Assembly (NCBI GenBank): GCA_023241745.1
Contig: JALQCY010000001.1
Span: forward strand, 1 to 64,000
Direction of reading: 5' to 3'
Length of the DNA stretch: 64,000 nucleotides
From: Isoptericola peretonis
GTDB lineage: Bacteria; Actinomycetota; Actinomycetes; Actinomycetales; Cellulomonadaceae
Shown piece by piece: positions 44,882 to 53,247 of the stretch. The notes under the pieces are model-generated. The model did no database searches and was not told the DNA's origin. It saw only the letters and a list, made by a program, of their open reading frames with translations. Made by a program: the position numbers and the translations under genes. The stretch's first letter is position 1. The number at the start of each line of letters is the position of its first letter.

Positions 44882-45282
44882 GGTCGCCCGTCCTCGACCG
44901 GCGGCGCCCAGCCCGGCCGCGGGACGAGGCAGAACGGGTGCCCGGCCGGGTCGGCGTACACGTCGCCCTCCCCCGCCCCCGGCCCGGCGGAGGTGAGCCG
45001 GTGCGCCCCCAGCGCGAGCACGCGGGCATGGGCGGCGGCGACATCGTCGACCATCACGTCCAGGTGCATCTGCTGCGGACGTGCCGGGTCGCCCCAGTCG
45101 GGCGGCTGATGGTCACGGGCGCGCTGGAACGCGAGGCCGGACTCCCGGTCGCTGCGTGCGACCACCACGAAGTCGTCGGCGGCGTACGTGACCGCCTGCC
45201 CGAGCACCGCTGACCAGAACGCCGCGAGAGCATGCGGGTCCGGGCCGTCGATCACGAGGTGGTGCAGCCGGCCGATCGGCAC
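44878..45282 (-). CDS. VOC/glyoxalase-like protein embedded in the Tad operon
   Basis: A 134-residue vicinal oxygen chelate protein: LHHLVIDGPDPHALAAFWSAVLG, QMHLDVMVDD and VYADPAGHPFCLVP, the pattern of glyoxalase-like domains. It has no signal peptide and no evident link to pili, yet lies between the small pilin-like gene (1 bp gap) and a TadE gene (4-bp overlap). Ligand unknown. Confidence 0.85.
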   Translation of the reverse strand: MPIGRLHHLVIDGPDPHALAAFWSAVLGQAVTYAADDFVVVARSDRESGLAFQRARDHQPPDWGDPARPQQMHLDVMVDDVAAAHARVLALGAHRLTSAGPGAGEGDVYADPAGHPFCLVPRPGWAPPVEDGRP

Positions 45283-45283
45283 G

Positions 45284-45472
45284 TCAGCGGCCCGTGACGC
45301 TCGAGATCGCCTGGGTGAACGCGTCCTCCAGCAGCGGCCCCGCGATGGCCCACAGGGCCACGACGAGCCCTGCCGTCATCAGGGTGACCAGCACCCAGCC
45401 GGGCACGTCGCCGCGCTCCGGGTCGTCGGCCGGCGGACGCCGCGGCGGCAGGTTCTCGGTCTCGTCGTGCAT
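45284..45472 (-). CDS. Small pilin-like membrane protein
   Basis: A 62-residue protein with a charged, Pro-rich leader (about 1-21) and one long hydrophobic helix (GWVLVTLMTAGLVVALWAIAG) followed by LEDAFTQAISSVTGR. Size, position after the tadC gene and the hydrophobic segment suit a Flp-type pilin, though the usual Glu at position 5 of the mature helix is not evident. Start ATG 45472; an open frame upstream has no support. Confidence 0.68.
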   Translation of the reverse strand: MHDETENLPPRRPPADDPERGDVPGWVLVTLMTAGLVVALWAIAGPLLEDAFTQAISSVTGR

Positions 45473-45529
45473 GGTCGGTCCTTTCGACGGCACCGCGGAT
45501 GGGCGGCGGGGACGGGGGTCGCGCACGGC

Positions 45530-46471
45530 TCACAAGCCGATCTGGAGGGTGGCGAGGGACGGGAAGACGGCGAAGACGACGGTGATGGGCAGGATCAGGA
45601 AGACGACGGGAACGAGCATGGCGACCTCCTTCTTGCCGCCCGCCTCCATCAGGGCTCGTCGCCCCGACTCACGGACGTCCTGGGCCTGCGCGCGGAGCAC
45701 GTCGGCGAGCGGCGTGCCGCGCTCGAGAGCCACGGCGACGCCCTCGGCGAAGCGGGTGAGGGACGGCAGGCCGGTACGGTCGGCCATCGCCGTCAGGGCG
45801 GAGGCGATCGGCGCCCCGGCGCGCACGTCGGCGAGCATCGCCGAGATCTCTGAGGAGAGCTCCCCGCGCGCTGTCGACGCCACCCGCTCGAGCGCGGGGA
45901 CCGGCCCCTCCCCCGCGGTGACCGCGAGCGCGAGCAGCTCGGCGATCGTGGGGAACTCCGCCAGCATCCGTTCCTCCCGCTGGCGGACGGCCCGGCTCAG
46001 CCACTGGTCGCACAGGACGAACCCCATGGCGCCGCACAGCAGGACGAGCGCCGCGAGCGGCACCGGCGAGGAGCCCCGCGTCGCCGCGAGCAGCAGGGCG
46101 AGGGCGAGGCCGGCGGCGAGGCCGAGCGCCGCGGACACCACCTGGCGGGCGCGGAACGCCTCGACGCTCTCCGACCAGCCGGCGCGGTCGAGGCGCCGGC
46201 GGACGTCCGCGCGGGAGGACCCGAGCCGCTCGAACCAGTGCGCGGCGTCCTCGATCCACGGCGCGAGCAGCCGCTCGACCACCGGGAACGGCGTGTGGGC
46301 GGGCTGCTCCCGCAGCAGCCCGGACGTCGCGTCACGAGGACGCAGTGCCGGGGCGAGCCGCTGGTCGAGCGTGGTGCGACGGGCGCGCAGCCGGGAGACG
46401 ACGAGGACGACGCCGAGCCCGCCGCACAGGCCCACCAGGGCGCCGGTGAGGGAGAACCACTGACCGGTCAC
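45530..46471 (-). CDS. Tad pilus membrane protein TadC-like (T2SSF domain)
   Basis: A 313-residue polytopic protein with a type II secretion F domain (about 140-290): LAEFPTIAELLALAVTAGEG, ISAMLADVRAGAPIASAL, AMADRTGLPSLTRFAEGV and a terminal helix LVPVVFLILPITVVFAVFPSL. It forms the inner-membrane platform with TadB. GTG 46471 overlaps the tadB stop. Confidence 0.9.
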   Translation of the reverse strand: MTGQWFSLTGALVGLCGGLGVVLVVSRLRARRTTLDQRLAPALRPRDATSGLLREQPAHTPFPVVERLLAPWIEDAAHWFERLGSSRADVRRRLDRAGWSESVEAFRARQVVSAALGLAAGLALALLLAATRGSSPVPLAALVLLCGAMGFVLCDQWLSRAVRQREERMLAEFPTIAELLALAVTAGEGPVPALERVASTARGELSSEISAMLADVRAGAPIASALTAMADRTGLPSLTRFAEGVAVALERGTPLADVLRAQAQDVRESGRRALMEAGGKKEVAMLVPVVFLILPITVVFAVFPSLATLQIGL

Positions 46472-47325
46472 CGCAGCACCCGCCCCTCCTCGGGCAGCCG
46501 ACCGATGCGGCGCATCAACCAGTACGCCGCCACGGACGTGGCGGCCCCCGCCGCGAGCACCGCGATCCCGGCGGCCGAGTTGTACGCCTGCGCCGTCTCC
46601 GGCCGGGTGGCGAGGAACGCCAGGACCACCCACGGACCGGCCGCCGCGAGCCGCGCGCCGTTGACCGTCCACGACTGCCGCGCCTCGAGCTCGCCCCGTG
46701 TGCGGGCGTCCTCGCGCAGGAAGGTCGAGAGCGTCCGCAGCAGCCGGCCGAGGTCGGTGCCCCCGACCTCGCGCGTGAGCCGCAGCGCCTCCACGATCCG
46801 GTCCGCCACCGGGTCGGCGAGCCGCGCCTTGAGCAGGTCGAGGCACTCGCCGAACCGGCCCGTGGCACGGTAGTCCGCCGCGAAGCGGGCGAACGGCTCC
46901 CGCAGCTCCGCCGGGCCCCGCTCGCTCAGCTGAGCCACGGCCTCCGGCAGGGAGAGGCCGGCCCGGACGCCGGACGCCAGGTGGTCGACCACCTCCGGCC
47001 ACACCTCCCGCAGGTCGCGCCGGCGCCGCCGCGCCCGCACGCGCACCAGCAGCTCGGGGGCGACGGCAGCCATCAGCGCGAAGCACGCGGCGATCGCGGG
47101 CGAGCGGGTCACGGCCAGGCCGGCGAGCAGCACCACGACTCCCACCAGGGCGCTGAACCACCACAGACCGGCCGGGGTCACCGAGGGCGCACCCGCCTGG
47201 ACGAGCAGGTCCTGCACCGCGGCCGCACGCCCGGACCGCCGCCGCAGGCGCACCGCCGGCTCCCAGAACGACAGCCACACGCACACCAGGCCCGCGCCGA
47301 GCAGCAGCCCGACGACCACCCCCAT
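46468..47325 (-). CDS. Tad pilus membrane protein TadB-like (T2SSF domain)
   Basis: A 285-residue partner of TadC with N-terminal helices (about 3-20 and 55-95) and a T2SSF domain: EVWPEVVDHLASGVRAGLSLPEAV, VADRIVEALRLTREVGGTDLG, two C-terminal helices. ATG 47325 shares bases with the tadA stop (TGATG). Confidence 0.9.
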   Translation of the reverse strand: MGVVVGLLLGAGLVCVWLSFWEPAVRLRRRSGRAAAVQDLLVQAGAPSVTPAGLWWFSALVGVVVLLAGLAVTRSPAIAACFALMAAVAPELLVRVRARRRRRDLREVWPEVVDHLASGVRAGLSLPEAVAQLSERGPAELREPFARFAADYRATGRFGECLDLLKARLADPVADRIVEALRLTREVGGTDLGRLLRTLSTFLREDARTRGELEARQSWTVNGARLAAAGPWVVLAFLATRPETAQAYNSAAGIAVLAAGAATSVAAYWLMRRIGRLPEEGRVLR

Positions 47326-48587
47326 CAGCGGGCCCCCGCGAGCAGCGACCGCACGTCGACGCCCACCCGTGCGAAACGCTCCTCCCCCGGCGGGAAGCCG
47401 TCCCCGCGCACGAGGTCCCCGCCCTGGTCGTGGGTGAGGCGGTGGAAGATGCCGGCGGTCTCGACCCGGTCCGCCTCGACGCGGCCCGTCACGGCCACGA
47501 TCTCGCGGACCTGCCGGGCGCCGTCCGCCGCCACGTCGAGATGCACGACCAGGTCGATCGCCGACGCCACCGTCGGCACGACGAACCGGTCCGACACGTT
47601 CTCGCCTGCCAGCAGCGGCAGCGTGCACATCTTGGTGACCGCCTCGCGCGCCGAGTTGGAGTGCACGGTGCACATCCCGGGAATCCCGGCGTTGAGGGCG
47701 ACGAGCATGTCGAAGCTCTCCGCCTCGCGGACCTCGCCGATGACGATGCGGTCGGGCCGCATCCGCAGCGCCTCCTTGACGAGGCGGCGCAGCGGTATCT
47801 CGCCCGTCCCCTCGAGGCTGGGCTGGCGGCACTGCATCGCCACGTGGTCGCGGGCGGCGAAGCGGACCTCGAAGACCTCCTCGCAGGAGATCACGCGCTG
47901 ACCCGCGGGGATGGACCCGGCGAGCGCGTTGAGCATCGTCGTCTTGCCCGCCTGCGTCGCGCCGGAGACGAGCACGTTCAGCCCCGCCCGGACCGCGGCG
48001 TCGAGGAACGCCGCGGCGTGGGCGGTGAGGGAGCCGAGCCGCACCAGGTGGTCCAGGTGGTCCGCCCGCACGAGGTGCTTGCGGATGTTCACCGCCATGT
48101 GGTCGCGCGTGACGTCCGGGATCACCACGTGCAGCCGCTCCCCGCCCGGGAGCGAGGCGTCGACGAACGGGCTGGACAGGTCGAGGCGGCGGCCGCTGGC
48201 CTTGAGCATCCGCTCGACGAGGTCACGCACCTGGGCGGCGGTGAGGATCGTCGTCGTCAGCTCGGGCACGCCGCGCCGCGCGACGAACACCTTGGCCGGG
48301 GAGTTGATCCAGACCTCCTCCACCTCGGGGTCGTCGAGGTACTTCTGCAAGGGCCCGAGGCCACCGAGGGCGTCGACGACGGCGCGGGCGGCGTCGTGCG
48401 GGTCGGCGAGGGCGGGCACGAGGCCCCGCGTGGCGCGGTCGGTGTAGTCGGAGGCGGCGTCCGCGACGAGACGTTCCAGACCGGCTCTGTCGCGCACGGG
48501 GTCGAGGGCGCGGCGGCGCACGAGCTCGCGCACCTCGTTCTCGAGGATCGCGGCGGCGTCGGACGGCGCCAGCGTGTCGATCGACAC
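47325..48587 (-). CDS. Tad pilus ATPase TadA/CpaF
   Basis: The 420-residue secretion ATPase powers pilus assembly. Walker A SGATQAGKTTML (about 207-218), Asp box RVISCEEVFEVRF, Walker B RMRPDRIVIGEVREAESFDML and the His-box TVHSNSAREAV. First gene of the operon: tadA, tadB, tadC, small pilin, VOC, two TadE, TadG. GTG 48587 has AGGGAG 4 nt upstream; an open frame extends further. No TadZ/CpaE-type gene or prepilin peptidase is present, so these must lie elsewhere. Confidence 0.93.
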   Translation of the reverse strand: MSIDTLAPSDAAAILENEVRELVRRRALDPVRDRAGLERLVADAASDYTDRATRGLVPALADPHDAARAVVDALGGLGPLQKYLDDPEVEEVWINSPAKVFVARRGVPELTTTILTAAQVRDLVERMLKASGRRLDLSSPFVDASLPGGERLHVVIPDVTRDHMAVNIRKHLVRADHLDHLVRLGSLTAHAAAFLDAAVRAGLNVLVSGATQAGKTTMLNALAGSIPAGQRVISCEEVFEVRFAARDHVAMQCRQPSLEGTGEIPLRRLVKEALRMRPDRIVIGEVREAESFDMLVALNAGIPGMCTVHSNSAREAVTKMCTLPLLAGENVSDRFVVPTVASAIDLVVHLDVAADGARQVREIVAVTGRVEADRVETAGIFHRLTHDQGGDLVRGDGFPPGEERFARVGVDVRSLLAGAR

Positions 48588-48843
48588 TGATCTCCCTCTC
48601 GTCGGAACCCTCATCGGCGGCGAAAGCGGCTCCAGAGTAGGGGACCGGGGCAATGACACGGGCCCGGCCTGTGGACAACTCCCTCGACCGGCGCGGCAGG
48701 AGGGCGCTCGGAGCGGCGTGACCAGGCGGAACTCCTGCGCCGGTGTCCGCCAGCGGGTCACGCGAGGCGTCTCAGATCGTGAGCATCCCGGGGCATTGTG
48801 CGGCTCGAGCGCCGGGTCCCGGCGTCCCGGCCGGCCACCCGGC

Positions 48844-48849
48844 TAGGGT
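48844..48849 (+). promoter_or_regulatory. -10 element of the aminotransferase gene, leaderless
   Basis: TAGGGT ends 6 nt before the ATG at 48856. The 268-nt gap between this gene and tadA shows nothing else I can name. Confidence 0.5.
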
Positions 48850-48855
48850 CGGCTC

Positions 48856-50079
48856 ATGCCGATCTCTCCCCCGCCCGGCCGCTGGCACGACGTCGCCCGC
48901 GCGACGGGGCTGCTCGCCCCGGACGGCGCCGTCGCGCAGACGATCTTCGCGGAGATGACGGCGCTCGCCGCCCGCACGGGCGCGATCAACCTCGGCCAGG
49001 GGTTCCCCGACGTGGACGGGCCGGACTACGTGAAGGAGGCCGCCAAGGCGGCCATCGACGCCGGCCGCAACCAGTACGGGCCCGGCGACGGCGCCCCCGA
49101 GCTGCGGCGGGCGATCGCCGACCACCAGCACCGCCACTACGGCCTCGACGTCGACCCGGACGGGGAGGTGCTGGTGACCACCGGCGCCACGGAGGCGCTG
49201 GCCGCGTCGATCCTCGCCCTCGCCGGCCCGGGGGACGAGGTGGTGACGCTCGAGCCGTACTACGACTCGCACGCCGCGAGCATCGCCCTCGCCGGGGCCA
49301 CGCACGTCCCCGTCCCCCTCACGGCGGGCGACCTCCGCCTCGACGCCGCGGCCCTGCGCGCCGCCGTCGGCCCCCGGACTCGGCTGATCGTGCTCAACAC
49401 GCCCCACAACCCCACCGGCACGGTGCTCACCCGGGCCGAGCTGGAGCAGGTCGCCGCGATCGCCCGGGAGGCCGACGTCGTCGTCCTCACCGACGAGGTG
49501 TACGAGCACCTCACTTTCGACGACGCGGTGCACGTGCCGATCGCGACCCTGCCGGGCATGGCCGAGCGCACCCTCACCGTCTCCTCCAGCGGCAAGACGT
49601 TCAGCCTCACGGGCTGGAAGATCGGCTGGGTGCACGGGCCGGCCGAGCTCGTCACCGCCGTGCGCACCGTCAAGCAGTTCCTCACCTACGTCTCCGGAAC
49701 GCCGTTCCAGCCCGCGATCGCCCGCGCGCTCGCCGACGACGAGACGCCGCGGGCGCTCGCGGCGTCCCTGTCCTCGCGCCGCGACCTGCTGTGCGAGGGG
49801 CTGACGGCCGCCGGCTTCGACGTCGTCGTGCCGCAGGGCACCTACTTCGTCGTCGCCGACGGCGGGCACCTGCTCGACCGGCTCGGGGCCGCCGACGGCC
49901 ACGAGCTGTGCCGGCGGCTGCCGGACCTCGCGGGCGTCGTCGGGGTGCCGGTGTCCGCGTTCTGCCGCGCCGGCTCCGCGACGTCCGAGGCGCTCGCCAC
50001 CCGGGTGCGCTTCACGTTCGTCAAGCGTGAGGACGTGCTGCGCGACGCCGTCGAGCGCCTGCACGGCCTGGCGCACTGA
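48856..50079 (+). CDS. PLP-dependent aminotransferase, class I/II (methionine/kynurenine type)
   Basis: The 407-residue enzyme has the fold type I motifs NLGQGFPDVDGPDYV, YGPGDGAPELRRAI, NTPHNPTGTVLT, DEVYEHLTFD and SSSGKTFSLTGWKIGW, whose first lysine (about 247) binds PLP. The set is typical of YbdL/kynurenine-oxoglutarate transaminases that use methionine, glutamine or aromatic amino acids. Substrate not provable here. Confidence 0.88.
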   Translation: MPISPPPGRWHDVARATGLLAPDGAVAQTIFAEMTALAARTGAINLGQGFPDVDGPDYVKEAAKAAIDAGRNQYGPGDGAPELRRAIADHQHRHYGLDVDPDGEVLVTTGATEALAASILALAGPGDEVVTLEPYYDSHAASIALAGATHVPVPLTAGDLRLDAAALRAAVGPRTRLIVLNTPHNPTGTVLTRAELEQVAAIAREADVVVLTDEVYEHLTFDDAVHVPIATLPGMAERTLTVSSSGKTFSLTGWKIGWVHGPAELVTAVRTVKQFLTYVSGTPFQPAIARALADDETPRALAASLSSRRDLLCEGLTAAGFDVVVPQGTYFVVADGGHLLDRLGAADGHELCRRLPDLAGVVGVPVSAFCRAGSATSEALATRVRFTFVKREDVLRDAVERLHGLAH

Positions 50080-50080
50080 C

Positions 50081-50103
50081 CCAACCAGCCCCTCTCTGGT
50101 CGG
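50081..50103. terminator. Hairpin between convergent aminotransferase and lysE/argO genes
   Basis: CCAACCAG pairs with CTGGTCGG (7 of 8) across a 7-nt loop in the 29-nt gap, so it can serve both genes. Confidence 0.6.
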
Positions 50104-50108
50104 CGCGG

Positions 50109-50744
50109 TCACGGCGACGTCGTGAGCGCCGGGAGCACCAGGCTCACCGCGACGACCAGCATGATCGCGGCCACGATGCCGTCGACGACACGCCACGCGC
50201 CGGGCCGCGCGAGCACCGGGGCGAGCAGGCGGGCGCCGTAGCCGAGGCCGACGAACCACAGCACGCTCGCGACGACCGCCCCGGCGGTGAACCACCAGCG
50301 CAGGTCGCCGTACGACGCGGCGATCGAGCCCTGCAGCACCACCGTGTCGAGGTACACGTGCGGGTTGAGCCAGGTGAGCGCGAGCGCGGTGAGCAGCACG
50401 GGCCGTACCCGGCGGCCGGCATCAGGGACTGCGCCGTCCTGCGCGGCCTCCAGGCCGGCCTCGTCGCCGCGCAGCGCACGCCGGGCGGCCAGCGCGCCGT
50501 ACCCGAGCACGACGACGGCGCCCGCCCACCGGGCGACCTCCACGACGGCGGGGTGGCGCACCACGAGCGCCCCGAGCCCGGCCGTCCCCGCGAGGTACAG
50601 CACGACGTCGGACGCCGCGCACACGGCCACGACGAGTCCCACGTGCTCGCGTCGCACGCCCTGGCGCAGCACGAAGGCGTTCTGCGCGCCGATGGCGACG
50701 ATGAGGGACAGGCCGAGCCCGAGGCCGGCGAAGAAGGTGAGCAC
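50109..50744 (-). CDS. LysE/ArgO family amino acid exporter
   Basis: A 211-residue inner-membrane protein with six helices and the LysE signature LSLIVAIGAQNAFVLRQGVRREHV near the N-terminus and TWLNPHVYLDTVV later. It exports lysine, arginine or related basic amino acids. The divergent LysR-type gene is its usual activator. GTG start with TAGCGT 6 nt upstream. Confidence 0.93.
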   Translation of the reverse strand: MLTFFAGLGLGLSLIVAIGAQNAFVLRQGVRREHVGLVVAVCAASDVVLYLAGTAGLGALVVRHPAVVEVARWAGAVVVLGYGALAARRALRGDEAGLEAAQDGAVPDAGRRVRPVLLTALALTWLNPHVYLDTVVLQGSIAASYGDLRWWFTAGAVVASVLWFVGLGYGARLLAPVLARPGAWRVVDGIVAAIMLVVAVSLVLPALTTSP

Positions 50745-50750
50745 CCCTCG

Positions 50751-50756
50751 ACGCTA
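50751..50756 (-). promoter_or_regulatory. -10 element of the exporter gene, leaderless
   Basis: TAGCGT ends 6 nt before the GTG at 50744. Confidence 0.45.
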
Positions 50757-50797
50757 GGCGGGCAGCGAGATGAAGTCCATCTATCGTTTCTTCACCT

Positions 50798-50816
50798 GAT
50801 GAAGGATTCCTTCATC
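50798..50816. promoter_or_regulatory. Perfect palindrome between exporter and regulator genes
   Basis: GATGAAGGA and TCCTTCATC flank a single T: 9-bp perfect symmetry. A further TGAAG and CTTCA lie leftward. It sits just upstream of the lysG-type -10 element, so a LysG/ArgP binding site that regulates both genes is likely. Confidence 0.65.
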
Positions 50817-50822
50817 TAGGGT
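50817..50822 (+). promoter_or_regulatory. -10 element of the LysG/ArgP-type gene, leaderless
   Basis: TAGGGT ends 6 nt before the ATG at 50829 and abuts the palindrome. Confidence 0.5.
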
Positions 50823-50828
50823 TGGGGC

Positions 50829-51779
50829 ATGCGATGGGACTCCCGCCAGCTCGAGGCGCTGGCCGCCGTCATCACCGAGGGCTCGTTCGAGGCCGCCGCC
50901 CACGCCCTGCACGTGACGCCCTCGGCGGTGAGCCAACGGGTGCGCGCGCTCGAGAACGCGGCGGGCTCGGTGCTCGTCCGCCGCACCCGTCCGGTCGCGC
51001 CCACGGAGCCAGGACGCACGCTGCTGCGCCTGGCCCGGCAGGTGGAGCTGCTGGGCGCCGAGGCGAGCCGCGAGCTGGGGCCCCGGGACGCCGACCACGA
51101 CGACGACGGCCCGGCGCGGCCCGTCACGGTGCCGCTGGCCGTCAACGCGGACTCGCTCGCGACCTGGGTGATGCCGGCGCTCGCGCGGGTGGAGGGCGTC
51201 GCCTTCGACCTGTACCGCGAGGACCAGGACCGCACGGTGGACCTGCTCCCGGCGGGCGCGGTGATGGCCGCGATCACCTCCCAGCGCGAGCCCGTGCAGG
51301 GCTGCACCTCGACGTTCCTGGGCGTCACCCGGTACCGCCCCGCCGCGACCGACGCGATGATCGAACGGTGGTTCCCCGACGGACCGACCGTCGAGGCGCT
51401 GGGCCGGGCGCCGATGCTCGTGTTCAACCGCGCCGACGACCTGCAGGACGCCTGGCTGCGCGAGCGCGCCGCCTCGGCGGGCACCGCCGTCCCCGCCCCG
51501 CCGCGGCACCACGTGCCGAGCACTCCCGAGTACGTGGACGCCATCCGGCGCGGGCTCGGCTGGGGCATGTGGGGGCCGCTGCCCGGGCCAGGGGCGCGCT
51601 TCGGCATGCTCGACGGAGGTCCGCAGGACGGGGCGCGGGGCGGGGTGCGGCTGCTCGACGAGGACGCCGTCGTCGACGTCCCGATCTACCTGCAGCAGTG
51701 GAAGCTGCGCTCGGACGTGCTGGACCGCGTCGCCACCGCGCTGCGGACCGAGGCGCGCCGCGCCCTCCCCCAGCACTGA
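50829..51779 (+). CDS. LysR-family regulator, LysG/ArgP type
   Basis: The 316-residue regulator has an N-terminal helix-turn-helix (DSRQLEALAAVITEGSFEAAAHALHVTPSAVSQRVRALE) and a periplasmic-binding-like effector domain. LysG/ArgP proteins activate the lysE/argO exporter when lysine or arginine accumulates. The divergent exporter gene 85 nt away supports this role. Confidence 0.93.
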   Translation: MRWDSRQLEALAAVITEGSFEAAAHALHVTPSAVSQRVRALENAAGSVLVRRTRPVAPTEPGRTLLRLARQVELLGAEASRELGPRDADHDDDGPARPVTVPLAVNADSLATWVMPALARVEGVAFDLYREDQDRTVDLLPAGAVMAAITSQREPVQGCTSTFLGVTRYRPAATDAMIERWFPDGPTVEALGRAPMLVFNRADDLQDAWLRERAASAGTAVPAPPRHHVPSTPEYVDAIRRGLGWGMWGPLPGPGARFGMLDGGPQDGARGGVRLLDEDAVVDVPIYLQQWKLRSDVLDRVATALRTEARRALPQH

Positions 51780-51785
51780 CCTTCG

Positions 51786-51837
51786 AGCACGCGATCCCTC
51801 GCGTCATGGGGCCCGTTGCCGCGACGGATCGCGTGCT
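51786..51837. terminator. Long inverted repeat between convergent genes
   Basis: AGCACGCGATCC (51786-51797) and its complement (51826-51837) flank 28 nt that can add an inner TCGCG/CGCGA pair. Located between the LysR gene and the LCP gene ends; likely a bidirectional terminator. Confidence 0.6.
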
Positions 51838-51847
51838 GGAAGGCAGG

Positions 51848-53167
51848 TCAGGCGCAGACGCCGGGCAGCAGGGACGGGCTGGGCGACGGGTCGGGGGACG
51901 GTGTGCCGTCGCCGCCGTCGCCGTCCTTGCCGCCCTCGCCCCCGCGGGTGCCGCCGTCCTCGCCGTCCACGGCACCGCCGTCCGGCCCGGTGCCGCCCTC
52001 CGCGTCCGGCGAGGGGACGTCGTCGCCGACGGCAGTCGCGTCCGTCGGCCTCGCGCTGCCGGCGTCCTTCGCCGGCTCGTCGGGCGTCCCCGGCGGTGCC
52101 TGGTCGGCGCGGACCCGCTCCCAGATCGCCTCGACCTCCGACGTCCACACGACCCGGTTCGGGTCGGTCGGCGCCTCGACCACCGGCACCGACGTGAACA
52201 CGATCCGGGCCGGGTCGATGTCGCGGATGCTCCAGGCGAGGCCCGCGAGCGCCGTCGGGCTCGCCAGGTCGGGGCTCGTGGAGATGGCGCCGAGGATCTC
52301 GCGGACCATGCGGTACAGGCGGGGCGAGTCGGTGATGACGTTCTGCGACAGGACCTCGCGCATGGTGGCGTCGAAGAAGGCCTGCTGCCGCTCGATGCGC
52401 TTGAGGTCGCTGCCCACCTCGAGGCCCATGCCCTCGCCCTTGCGGGCGCGCAGGAAGTTGATCGCGGTGTAGCCGTCGAGCTTCTGCTCCCCCGCCTTCA
52501 GGTCGAGGTCGACCCGTTCTCCCCTGACCGCCTCGGGCAGGCACATGGTCACGCCGCCGATGGCGTCGACGACGCCGATGACACCGGTCATCTGGACGAC
52601 GACGTGGTCGGTGACGCGGACACCGGTGAGCTGCTCGACCGTACGGATGGTGCACGCGGCGGCCCCGGTGACGTCCTTGCCCTCCCCACCGCCGAGGGTG
52701 AAGGCGGTGTTGAACATCGCGTTCGAGTGCGGCGCGGTCTCGCCGCCGCCGGGCAGCCTGCACGACGGGATGTCGACGAGCGAGTCGCGCGGGATCGACA
52801 CGGCCTCGATGCGGCTGCGGTCGCCGGAGACGTGCACGAGCAGCGTGGTGTCGGAGTGGAACTCGTCGCCTGCGCCGGCGATCTCGGCGTTCGCCTCGTC
52901 GCGGAAGTCGGTCCCCATGACCAGGATGTTGAGGGCCTTCCCGGCGAACGGGTCGCTCGGGTCCTGCTCGGCGGCGACGACCGGTGGGCGGTCGCCGTCG
53001 GCGAGCAGGTCGTCGACGTCGGAGACGCCGATCTGGTTGCGCAGGTCGACGAACGACGCGACCGCGGCGGCCGCCACGAACGCCACCACCGCGGTGACGA
53101 CGAGGGCGATCGAGCGGACGACGCGGTGCGAGGCGAGGTTCGTCGCGTGCCGGGGCAGGGTCCGCAC
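51848..53167 (-). CDS. LytR-CpsA-Psr (LCP) family cell-wall glycopolymer transferase
   Basis: The 439-residue protein has one membrane helix (about 18-42) and an extracytoplasmic LCP domain (about 75-350): ALNILVMGTDFRDE, SDTTLLVHVSGDRSRIEAVSIPRDS, YTAINFLRARKGEG and DLKRIERQQAFF with the arginines that bind the pyrophosphate lipid. LCP enzymes attach teichoic-acid-like polymers or arabinogalactan to peptidoglycan. The C-terminal 90 residues are a Gly/Asp/Pro-rich disordered tail. GTG start with TAGGCT 6 nt upstream. Confidence 0.93.
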   Translation of the reverse strand: MRTLPRHATNLASHRVVRSIALVVTAVVAFVAAAAVASFVDLRNQIGVSDVDDLLADGDRPPVVAAEQDPSDPFAGKALNILVMGTDFRDEANAEIAGAGDEFHSDTTLLVHVSGDRSRIEAVSIPRDSLVDIPSCRLPGGGETAPHSNAMFNTAFTLGGGEGKDVTGAAACTIRTVEQLTGVRVTDHVVVQMTGVIGVVDAIGGVTMCLPEAVRGERVDLDLKAGEQKLDGYTAINFLRARKGEGMGLEVGSDLKRIERQQAFFDATMREVLSQNVITDSPRLYRMVREILGAISTSPDLASPTALAGLAWSIRDIDPARIVFTSVPVVEAPTDPNRVVWTSEVEAIWERVRADQAPPGTPDEPAKDAGSARPTDATAVGDDVPSPDAEGGTGPDGGAVDGEDGGTRGGEGGKDGDGGDGTPSPDPSPSPSLLPGVCA

Positions 53168-53173
53168 ACCGCG

Positions 53174-53179
53174 AGCCTA
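53174..53179 (-). promoter_or_regulatory. -10 element of the LCP gene, leaderless
   Basis: TAGGCT ends 6 nt before the GTG at 53167. Confidence 0.45.
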
Positions 53180-53196
53180 GGCCCTGAGCAGCGCGT

Positions 53197-53243
53197 TCGC
53201 GCGAGGGGCGGGCCTGCCGATCGCAGGCGCGCCCCTCGCGCGA
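53197..53243. terminator. Two-tier hairpin after the phytase/GDPD gene
   Basis: A 14-bp outer stem (TCGCGCGAGGGGCG and complement) contains an inner 6-bp stem (GCCTGC/GCAGGC). It lies 5 nt beyond the stop codon on the minus strand. Confidence 0.85.
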
Positions 53244-53247
53244 GCCG

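Noticed and set aside
48588..48855. Riboswitch upstream of the aminotransferase gene
   Set aside because: I could not recognise a conserved SAM, cobalamin or other aptamer core, and the leaderless -10 element next to the start leaves no room for a 5' leader.
51786..51837. Inverted repeat as an attachment site or insertion-element end
   Set aside because: No recombinase or target duplication nearby; position between two convergent genes fits a terminator.
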